Source: JAGQVA01 sp041391725 | GTDB taxonomy: Bacteria; Bacteroidota; Bacteroidia; J057 | Direction of reading: 5' to 3' | Assembly (NCBI GenBank): GCA_041391725.1 | Contig: JAWKNL010000001.1 | Location: forward strand, 1-64,000 | DNA: 64,000 nucleotides | Shown here: piece after piece, positions 30,818 to 38,600 of the stretch | How positions within the stretch are numbered: position 1 is the first letter of the stretch | Layout: every line of letters begins with the position of its first letter | Made by a program: the position numbers and the translations under genes | Notes under the pieces: model-generated | Databases searched by the model: none | Told to the model about the DNA's origin: nothing | Seen by the model: the letters and a program-made list of their open reading frames with translations, nothing else

Positions 30818-31891
30818 ATGGCAAAGGATATTAAATCTGAAAAGCTGAAGTCCCTTCTGATGACCGTAGATAAGCTGGAAAAAACCTACGGTAAGGGTAT
30901 TGTAATGAAACTAAGCGATAATGCCGTTTCCGATGTTCCGGCATTGTCAACTGGATCTCTCGGACTCGACATTGCGCTGGGCATTGGTGGAATTCCCCGC
31001 GGAAGAATTGTCGAAATTTATGGTCCTGAATCTTCCGGAAAAACAACCATGGCCATGCATATGATTGCAGAAGCCCAAAAGTCCGGAGGATTAGCCGCAT
31101 TTATCGATGCAGAACATGCATTTGACCGTTCTTATGCTGAGAAACTCGGAATTGATACCGAAAATCTTTATGTATCTCAGCCCGACTATGGTGAGCAGGC
31201 ACTCGAAATCGCAGAATATCTGATCCGCTCCAGCGCAATTGATATTGTCGTGATAGACTCAGTGGCCGCGCTTACACCTAAAGCAGAAATCGAAGGTGAA
31301 ATGGGCGATTCCAAGATGGGTTTGCAGGCTCGTCTTATGTCTCAGGCACTTCGCAAACTCACGGCAGCGATTTCCAAAACCCACTGCGTATGTGTATTTA
31401 TCAACCAGCTCCGTGACAAAATCGGAGTTATGTTTGGCAACCCCGAAACCACTACCGGTGGTAATGCACTGAAATTTTACGCATCTGTCCGCCTCGATAT
31501 CCGCCGTACTGCGCAGATAAAAGAAGGCACAGATAGCATTGGTAACCGGGTAAAGGTGAAAGTGGTAAAAAACAAAGTAGCCCCTCCGTTTAAGTTTGCC
31601 GAATTTGACATTATGTTTGGCGAAGGTGTCTCTATCGAAGGGGAAGTGCTTGATCTTGCCGTGGAGGAGGATATTGTGCAAAAAGCGGGCTCGTGGTTTA
31701 GCTACAATGGTGATAAGCTCGGGCAGGGCCGTGATGCTGCCAAACGTATGTTGGGTGATAATCCCGAACTTCTGGAAGAGTTGAAAGCCAAAGTAATGGC
31801 TGCCAAAGGTATAGGAGCCGAAAAATCGCGAAAAACATCCGGAGCTTCTGTTGTGGAAGAGGATGAAACGGAATCTGAAATGGCAGAGTAG
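30818..31891 (+). CDS. recA: Recombinase RecA
   Basis: A 357-residue RecA protein for homologous recombination and SOS coprotease activity. Walker A GPESSGKT is at residues 69-76, the VVIDSVAALTPKAEIEGEMGD segment carries Walker B and loop 1, and the loop 2 region (INQLRDKIGVMFGNPETTTGGNALKFYASVRLD) is intact. The acidic C-terminus (EEDETESEMAE) is normal. No LexA-box was sought successfully upstream; Bacteroidota usually lack a canonical one. A terminator follows at 31986-32010. Confidence 0.97.
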   Translation: MAKDIKSEKLKSLLMTVDKLEKTYGKGIVMKLSDNAVSDVPALSTGSLGLDIALGIGGIPRGRIVEIYGPESSGKTTMAMHMIAEAQKSGGLAAFIDAEHAFDRSYAEKLGIDTENLYVSQPDYGEQALEIAEYLIRSSAIDIVVIDSVAALTPKAEIEGEMGDSKMGLQARLMSQALRKLTAAISKTHCVCVFINQLRDKIGVMFGNPETTTGGNALKFYASVRLDIRRTAQIKEGTDSIGNRVKVKVVKNKVAPPFKFAEFDIMFGEGVSIEGEVLDLAVEEDIVQKAGSWFSYNGDKLGQGRDAAKRMLGDNPELLEELKAKVMAAKGIGAEKSRKTSGASVVEEDETESEMAE

Positions 31892-31985
31892 ATATTACAC
31901 CTGAATAAAATACAATTCTTCCCGACCTGAGGAGGTTGTGTTACTATCGCGCAGAGATTCGCAGAGCCAATCTATTGTTTGAGGC

Positions 31986-32010
31986 AAATGCGGCGCTCTG
32001 CGCATTTTTT
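31986..32010 (+). terminator. Intrinsic terminator of recA
   Basis: AAATGCG (31986-31992) and CGCATTT (32001-32007) form a 7-bp stem with an 8-base loop and end in a T run. The loop contains part of CTCTGCG, which is also complementary to two CGCAGAG copies at 31950-31966, so an alternative fold exists. Confidence 0.7.
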
Positions 32011-32066
32011 ATTGGCGAATGGCTGTTTTTATTAAGAAATGTTTGCCTTCAGGTGTGCAAGGTAAA

Positions 32067-33080
32067 TTAATCTTCTGCCTCTTCAATCGGCCCGTCATCC
32101 ATATCCGCAAAAGATCTTCTCATTCGGGTGTCGGCTTCAATGTTCTGAAGCCTGTGGTAGTCCATAATGCCAAGATTTCCCATGCGAAAGGCCTCGGCAA
32201 TAGCCATAGGAATTTGCGCTTCTGCCTCAATAAGTTTTGCGCGCATTTCCTGAACCCTGGCTCTGAAATATTGTTCTTCAGCAACTGCTTCGGCGCGTTT
32301 TTCTTCTGCTTTTGCCCGGGCAACCTGAAGCGCCGCCGCCGCTTCGTCTGCTTTAAGCTGTGCACCAATGCTTTTTCCGATATCAATATCTGCAATATCT
32401 ACAGAAAGGACTTCATAAGCGGTGCCGGCAGTAAGCCCTTCGGTCATGATTCTTTCTGTTATTTGCCCCGGGTCTGCGAGGATGGATTCGTGGGTTTCTG
32501 CAGAACCTATGGCCGCTACGATACCCTGGCCTACGCGGGCAACAACGGTTTCTTCACCAGCACCACCCACAAGTTTGTTGAGGTGAGCGCGCACCGTGAT
32601 CCTTGCTTTGGCGATAAGCTGGATACCATCTCTGGCCACAGCCTCAATGGCGGGGGAGTCAATCACTTTCGTATTAACGGAGTCTCTTACGGCCTGAAGC
32701 ACATCCCGGCCTGCGAGATCAATAGCAGCGGCCTGGTCAAAATTGAGGCCGATTCCTGCATTTTTTGCCGAAATAAGTGCGTCAATGACGGTATTGATAT
32801 TGCCTTTCGCCAGGTAGTGTGCCTCCAGCGCATTAAATTTTACATCGACAAGATTGGCCTTTTTGGCTTTAATCAGTTCGTCAACGATTACTTTGGGCTG
32901 TACCCGGCGCAGACGCATACCGATTAGTTGTCCGATACTGATCCTTACCCCTGAAAACTGAGCAGATATCCATAGCCCGACAGGCACAACGTAAAACAAT
33001 AAACCGATCAGCAGAAGTACGACTACGACTGCAATGATGGTCAAAGTGTATAATAGTGTGTCAAGAAGAATTAGGGTCAT
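32067..33080 (-). CDS. floA: Flotillin-like protein FloA
   Basis: A 337-residue membrane protein. One N-terminal hydrophobic hairpin (LLYTLTIIAVVVVLLLIGLLFYVV) is followed by the PHB/SPFH domain of the bacterial flotillin FloA/YqfA family (VRISIGQLIGMRLRRVQPKVIVDELIKAKKA, residues about 45-75). A long Ala/Glu-rich coiled coil follows (AAAALQVARAKAEEKRAEAVAEEQ). The length matches the family. FloA organises functional membrane microdomains. It is convergent with recA. A 302-codon frame on the opposite strand is a shadow of this gene. Confidence 0.93.
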   Translation of the reverse strand: MTLILLDTLLYTLTIIAVVVVLLLIGLLFYVVPVGLWISAQFSGVRISIGQLIGMRLRRVQPKVIVDELIKAKKANLVDVKFNALEAHYLAKGNINTVIDALISAKNAGIGLNFDQAAAIDLAGRDVLQAVRDSVNTKVIDSPAIEAVARDGIQLIAKARITVRAHLNKLVGGAGEETVVARVGQGIVAAIGSAETHESILADPGQITERIMTEGLTAGTAYEVLSVDIADIDIGKSIGAQLKADEAAAALQVARAKAEEKRAEAVAEEQYFRARVQEMRAKLIEAEAQIPMAIAEAFRMGNLGIMDYHRLQNIEADTRMRRSFADMDDGPIEEAED

Positions 33081-33132
33081 ACAATAATTTTCTCTAAGGT
33101 AACGAATATTTTAATTGGGATGTGTGGAAGTC

Positions 33133-33165
33133 AAAATAAAAATCCCGGCCTGAAGCAGACCGGGA
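33133..33165 (-). terminator. Intrinsic terminator of the first MarR gene
   Basis: TCCCGG (33143-33148) and CCGGGA (33160-33165) form the stem; on the minus strand TTTTTATTTT follows. It lies 49 bases after the stop at 33214. Confidence 0.65.
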
Positions 33166-33213
33166 AGGATGTACCTTTGGTAGAGAAGGGTATCGCCTGC
33201 GTCGGGGAAAACC

Positions 33214-33666
33214 TCAGTGTGAATGAATGAAATCCCTGATTTTTTCGAGTCCATCGAGCATGGACGAAAAATCATCGGGTTTGGATTCTTTTTGCATGGC
33301 TTCGGAGAGACTTTTCATCATTTCGGAGAGCTCAGTGAGGAGATTCTCCCCTTTGGTGGTGGGGCGAATATAGATTACTCTGCGGTCTTCTTTTGAATTT
33401 TTCCTTTTGACAAGTTTGTTTTTTTCCAGCTTGTCGATTGTACTGGTCAGCGTGCTGAGCTTGATATTAAAATACTCTCCGATTTCTTTCATTTTTTTGA
33501 GATCGGTCTCATTGAGGTAGCGGATAATTTCAACATCCTGCTCATTTACCCCGTAGCGGTTGAGAATAGAAAGCCTACGCTGATTGAAAGCCTGAACTAG
33601 TTCATTCAAGACACTTTCTAACCTAAGGGCATTTGGTTCAACAAATAATTTACTCACAGTATTCAT
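33214..33666 (-). CDS. MarR-family transcriptional regulator (paralogue 1)
   Basis: A 150-residue winged-helix regulator. The recognition region KKMKEIGEYFNIKLSTLTSTIDKLEKNKLVKRKNSKEDRR contains the HTH and the wing with the conserved DRR. The first and last helices form the usual dimer interface. It is the nearest to floA of three tandem MarR paralogues and the most divergent in its N-terminal helix. Each has its own terminator, so they are separately transcribed. An AT-rich 15-base inverted repeat (AATTTTA-a-TAAAATT, 33678-33692) lies just upstream and could be an autoregulatory operator. Ligand unknown. Confidence 0.88.
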   Translation of the reverse strand: MNTVSKLFVEPNALRLESVLNELVQAFNQRRLSILNRYGVNEQDVEIIRYLNETDLKKMKEIGEYFNIKLSTLTSTIDKLEKNKLVKRKNSKEDRRVIYIRPTTKGENLLTELSEMMKSLSEAMQKESKPDDFSSMLDGLEKIRDFIHSH

Positions 33667-34195
33667 CAGGTTTTCACAATTTTAATAAAATTATAAATTA
33701 ATTAAAAAAAGAATTTTTCAGCATAAATAATATCCCTGCTGGCCCGGATGAGCTGATAGTAAGGATTTTCTGCCACAGGATCGTCAGGTAATTGAAACAT
33801 TGCTGATTGCCCTGCTTTATCCTGGTAGTTATTTATTTGCCGTAAACAATAATTAAAATTATGGAATATTTTTATTTGGAATCAGTTCGATGGTTGGTTT
33901 TTATTGCCAATGTTATATTATTGGCATATAGGTAAGTAAAATCCGAAGGAAATGCGGGATTCACATCAAAAACACAGCAACTAGCATTTTTGCAAATGCG
34001 CGATGATAGAAAGACAGCGTTGAAAAAATACCAAAAAGGGGAAAAATATGGTGTGACCAGGGCACAAAATTTAACAGCCTAACATTTGAGGTCAGGAAGA
34101 AAATTCAAGCTAATGGATAATCTGAATCCCAAAAATCAGGGCTTGATGAAATATTTCTCATCAGGCCCTGTCTCCGATATATTCTGAGAGAAGGG
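33667..34195. other. Intergenic region between MarR genes 1 and 2
   Basis: This 529-base AT-rich stretch holds the inverted repeat at 33678-33692 near the first MarR start and the terminator at 34131-34170 of the second MarR gene. I see no open frame with coding character between them. Confidence 0.5.
34131..34170 (-). terminator. Strong intrinsic terminator of the second MarR gene
   Basis: CAGGGCTTGATGA (34137-34149) pairs with TCATCAGGCCCTG (34158-34170) over 13 positions, one a G-T wobble, around an 8-base loop. ATTTTT follows on the minus strand. It starts 25 bases after the stop at 34196. Confidence 0.88.
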
Positions 34196-34645
34196 TTAGT
34201 TTGCAGGAACTGATATTTGCGTAAAAGTTTCTATGCTTTCTACAAACTTATGGAACTGGTCCTGGTTGAGGTTGGTTTGCATACGGAATGCGATCTCATG
34301 CAGAAATTTGCCGTACTCTTCGTATATACTTTTTCCCTTTCTGGTACAGTCGAGAAATACCACCCTGCGGTCTTCTTTGGAGTTGGTGCGCTTAAGAATT
34401 TTCTGATTTTCGGCTTTATCAATGATGGAGGTGAGGGTGCTGAGCTTTATATCGAAAAATTCGGAAACGGTTTTCATCTTTTGAGGCCCATTCTGTACGA
34501 CAAACTGAATAAGCTCCATTTCAAGCGCAGAAATTTTGAATTTTTCTTTAATGTAATCTCTATGCTTGCGGAAGGCATAGTTGAGGACAAACAGGCTTTC
34601 TTCCAGCTTTTTTACATTGTTATCCAAGATATTTTCTGATGACAT
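34196..34645 (-). CDS. MarR-family transcriptional regulator (paralogue 2)
   Basis: A 149-residue MarR protein. The HTH and wing (QKMKTVSEFFDIKLSTLTSIIDKAENQKILKRTNSKEDRR) are close to those of both neighbours, and the N-terminal AFRKHRDYIKEKFKISALEMELIQF matches paralogue 3 most closely. The near identity of the recognition helix (IKLSTLTS-ID) in the three proteins suggests that they bind similar DNA. It has its own strong terminator. Confidence 0.88.
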   Translation of the reverse strand: MSSENILDNNVKKLEESLFVLNYAFRKHRDYIKEKFKISALEMELIQFVVQNGPQKMKTVSEFFDIKLSTLTSIIDKAENQKILKRTNSKEDRRVVFLDCTRKGKSIYEEYGKFLHEIAFRMQTNLNQDQFHKFVESIETFTQISVPAN

Positions 34646-34678
34646 AGCTTGTGGGGTTAGGGCGTATAAATAATAAAA

Positions 34679-34701
34679 CGTGACTGAGTGGTCAGTTCAC
34701 G
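34679..34701 (-). terminator. Intrinsic terminator of the third MarR gene
   Basis: On the minus strand CGTGA-a-CTGA pairs with TCAG-TCACG with one bulged A and a 4-base loop, followed by TTTTATTATTT. It lies 43 bases after the stop at 34745. It could also act as an inverted-repeat operator for the gene starting at 34645. Confidence 0.7.
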
Positions 34702-34744
34702 CACAGTGGGGTAAATTGGAATTACAAGAGAAAGGGCAAGGGTT

Positions 34745-35206
34745 TCAGACTTCCTGCTGACCGGAGAGGAAACCTGAAATCTGATCAATGCCATCCATGA
34801 ATGCCTGGATTTGATCAGGATTAAGCGAATTACTCATAAAAAGGGACATAGCCTGAATGTATTGGTTGTATTCATCAAATACTTTCTGGCCTTTACGGGT
34901 AGCTTCCAGATAAACCACACGGCGGTCGTCGCGGCTGTTGGTGCGTCTTACCAGGTTTTGCTCTTCGATTTTGTCGATGATGCTGGTAAGGGTGCTGAGT
35001 TTGATGTTGAAGTGCTGGCCAATTTCCTTCATTTTCTTCATCCCATCACGGATTACCAATTGAATGATTTCCATTTCCAGGGAAGAAATCTGATGTTTGG
35101 TCTTAATGTATTGCCGATGTTTGCGGTAAACATCGCTCATATCAGACAAGCTTTTTTCAAGCTTCTCCAATGCAAGGGCCTGATCAACTGTTTCCATCAG
35201 TTTCAT
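34745..35206 (-). CDS. MarR-family transcriptional regulator (paralogue 3)
   Basis: A 153-residue MarR protein (start MKLMETVDQ at 35206, or METVDQ nine bases in). HTH and wing: KKMKEIGQHFNIKLSTLTSIIDKIEEQNLVRRTNSRDDRR. The dimer helices at both ends are complete. It is the paralogue nearest to the CHAT-MoxR-vWA-like operon, whose 3' end lies 404 bases away on the same strand. Whether any of the three controls that operon cannot be told from sequence. Upstream AATTCGAATT near 35268 is a possible operator half. Confidence 0.88.
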   Translation of the reverse strand: MKLMETVDQALALEKLEKSLSDMSDVYRKHRQYIKTKHQISSLEMEIIQLVIRDGMKKMKEIGQHFNIKLSTLTSIIDKIEEQNLVRRTNSRDDRRVVYLEATRKGQKVFDEYNQYIQAMSLFMSNSLNPDQIQAFMDGIDQISGFLSGQQEV

Positions 35207-35609
35207 ACGTGAGTTGTTGGTTTTGCCAGGGGAATAAATTATTTTTTATACAACACAAATTTAAAATTCGAATTCCAGAATATCAAAATTTTTTAAAAAA
35301 ATAATCCGGTATATCAAATTTACACAATAAAAAAATTTCAGGTAGAAGAACCAGTGTGATCTTTGCGGATCTGCTTCACGATTTATGCCATGAATATAAA
35401 ACGAAAAAATAAATCGAACAACTATTCAATTAAGATCTTTTCTGAGTTTTTGTAAAATGCACTGACTATCAGGGAATTGCGATTTTCCCTGTCCGCTAAA
35501 AAAAGTGATAACTGAATAAAGTAGGAAAAATGGAATGTTTGGAAACGACTGTATTTGAAAATTCGCAGAGATTTTCAGCTTAACACATGTTCCCGAAGCC
35601 AGCAATGTC
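35207..35609. other. Intergenic region upstream of MarR 3 and downstream of the giant gene
   Basis: About 400 bases, very AT-rich near 35230-35340. CAGGGAA/TTCCCTG (35470-35491) is a 7-bp hairpin 120 bases after the stop of the giant gene but lacks a T run. No gene is supported. Confidence 0.4.
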
Positions 35610-38600
35610 TTATTTTTTCCTGTCCGCGATTCTGTTGCCCAACCTGTCGATCTTATAGGAGACTTTGCCTTCCCTGACAATTGTCCAGCCTTTGATAAAC
35701 TGCCCCGGCGTGTCAAAACGGAATTCAATCTGAACTGTCCCGTCCTGTTTGATATAACCCCATAGACCATCTTTCATTACTGCCGCAAGGCCATCTGAAT
35801 AATCACTCGCACCGCCAAATATGAGTGGTACAACAACATTCCCTCTTTCGTCAATAAAGCCCCATTTACCCTCGCGCATAACTCTGGCTCTTGACTCTGT
35901 AAAATTGATCTGATTTTCATATACCGCAGGTGTGACTACCTTGCCCTCGGGGGTTCGGATACCCCATTTGTCCGATTCCCTGAAGACAATATAACCCGAA
36001 GTGGGTATCGTGAACGTTTCACTTTTAACCTGTGTCCTTAATTCGGGTGCCGGGCAGCCAAACTTGAGGTACGGGACGCATGTGCCGGTTCGGTCGATAT
36101 AATACTGCTGACCTTGCTTCGATACCATCGACAGGATTTTTCCATCCTCTTTTTGAGTGAAATACTCCACTGTTTCGTATTCAAAATCAATCACCGCTTT
36201 ACCCAACACGTCAATAAATCCCCATTTACCCCCTGGTCTTTTTACTGCTGCACGTTCGAAACTGAAATCATAGGCCGATTCGTACTGGAAATTAATTACC
36301 ACCGTATATCCTGGATCGCCGGAGGGCGTGTTTTGAGTTTGTTGCGCCTGCACATTGGGAGAAACAAACCCAAACTTCCCGTTCTGTGTTGCGCGAATGA
36401 GTCCGTTGGATAGACTCCCTACCAGCGTAAAAGGAAGACTTGAGTTGCTAAGCTGATTGTTTTCAACCTCAAAATTTGATTTGTTCTCCAGTTGCTCTTT
36501 CATGACCATACCCGGAGGAAGGTAGGGAATCTGCATGGTGGTACCTCCGGCAAGTTCTGCCAGAAGCAGACTTTCATCCTTGAAGTTGCCGGTAATTTTC
36601 TGATAACGGATTCCGCCAAAGTTTTCTTCCGAGCCTGTTTTGTCAATGAATCCATACATCGACCGCCCATAAATGCTTTTTTCTACTTTTGCATAACCCC
36701 GGTAGAAGTTTTCGACGGAGGTGTATTGTGGCTGAATGACCATTTGATAGGTTTCTTTGTCGATGAACCCCCATAAATGGCTATTCGCTTCCCTGACCGC
36801 CCGATATTCTTCGGAGGGTGTGCGTACGATGTCAAACACCAGGTTTCCCAGCGTATCGATAAACACATAACGTTTGTACCTTAATGACATCACCAGTGCC
36901 ATATGGTTCTGGAAAGGTGTGGGTTCGAGCAGTTCGAATGGAATGACCAGTTGCCTGCGCTCGTTTATATAACCCCAAAGCTCTTTTTCCCTTACTGCGG
37001 CAAAACCTTCACTGAAAGGACGGATTTCATCATACCTCAGGAGAGAACATGAACCTGGGTCAACTTTGTCGGTAAAAGCACATAACTGATCTATGGGGTT
37101 ATTGCCCGGTTTATGCATAGAATAGATCTGGAAAAGAAGGGGGAGTAACGCCTTGCGGCTGTCAAAATATTCGGGTCGAACTTTGATGATAGACTCAAGG
37201 TCTATGATACTTTCTGCACATCGTGCGGAATCAAAATAAGCGGCCTCACCTGCAAGATAGATGTTTGATACAGCACGGCCATAACGCGAATCTATATGTA
37301 ATGAATCCTGCCGTACCAACTCGTTGAAACGGTTTGCCGCGAAAGCAAATTCTTCTTTCTCATAGCTCAACACGGCTGCATTGAGGAGACAATAGCGCTT
37401 AAACGGCGATGATGTAAAAGTTTTTGATGCAAAACGGTAGCTGACATATCCCATTCCTCCTACACTCAGCATCATCAGGTATTTATCAGGAGAGTAGGAT
37501 ATGGTACCGGGATTAAACTGGTCGCTCTTAAATCCTGGAATGCGAATGGATAAAATCGGGTTGTCATCCCGGTAATTGAGAAAATGCACCATTCGTACAG
37601 AGTGGTCATTTCTTTCACCACTGGTAACAACCATGCTGCCATCAGGAGAAAAAAGGGCCTGTGATAATGTCTCCCCGAATATTCTTTTCTGCTCAACGGC
37701 TTCGCCCTTGAAATTCCAGATAAAAATCGACCCATTGGCTGCGGCAGTCATTACCAGTCTGCTGTCTGGCGAAAATGAGGCGGAAATAACAGGCTCTTCC
37801 TGGCCTGCAAGAAACTGGACAAATTCACCCGTGTTTCGGTTCCAGATGGCAGCAGTGGAGTCTGCCGAAGCGGTAACCACAAACCGGTTGTCAGGCGAAA
37901 AACTCACATCGAGGATCGGCCCTGTATGGATATATTCCAGGTATCGGATCGGGCGCAATGTATTCCGGCTCCAGATAATGGCGAGATTATCATCGGCTCC
38001 GGTGACGATATATTGCCCGTTGGGTGATATGCTGACGGCGTTGACCGGATGTTCGTGCCCAGTCAGGTCCCCAATTTTTTCTCCTGTGCCAATATTCCAG
38101 AGGCTGGCCCGGTTGCCATTGGCGGTAATAAGTGTTTGTCCGTCGGAAAAAATCTTCATAGCTGTAACCGGGCTATTCTGGTTAAACTCCCGGAGGAGTT
38201 TCATGCTATCTTTTTTAAAAACCCTGATGCGGTTGGCTTTGGCCGAAACTACCAGGTTTCCTGACGGATCGAGTATGCCTTCATCCATATCGGGCAAAAG
38301 CACAATGGTATCGCGCGAATATTGAGTATTGGAGGTGAAAAGAGGCAAAAGCGAGTTGGCCCTTACAAAATCGTTATAAGAATCCTGAAGCAGGGAATCC
38401 ACTTTGTTGTTGCGGGTGAGATGATAGTTGGCAAGTCCGCGGTGGTAGTAATAGACAGGATTGAGCCTGTCGAGGCGGATGGCCTCCGAGAATGCATTAT
38501 AGGCACTTCCGTAGTCTTGCTGATCATAACTCTGAAGACCCAGGAATCCGAGATAATAGGCACTGTCAGAGGCGTTATCCAGTTTGTAGTAATTGCCCTG

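Noticed and set aside
32019..32927. 302-codon plus-strand frame opposite floA
   Set aside because: Shadow of a well-conserved flotillin gene; Cys/Phe-rich without a family pattern.
35470..35491. Hairpin CAGGGAA/TTCCCTG as terminator of the giant gene
   Set aside because: No T run on the minus strand and 120 bases from the stop.
37576..38325. 249-codon plus-strand frame inside the giant gene
   Set aside because: Antisense to WD40 repeats; repeats on one strand give open frames on the other.
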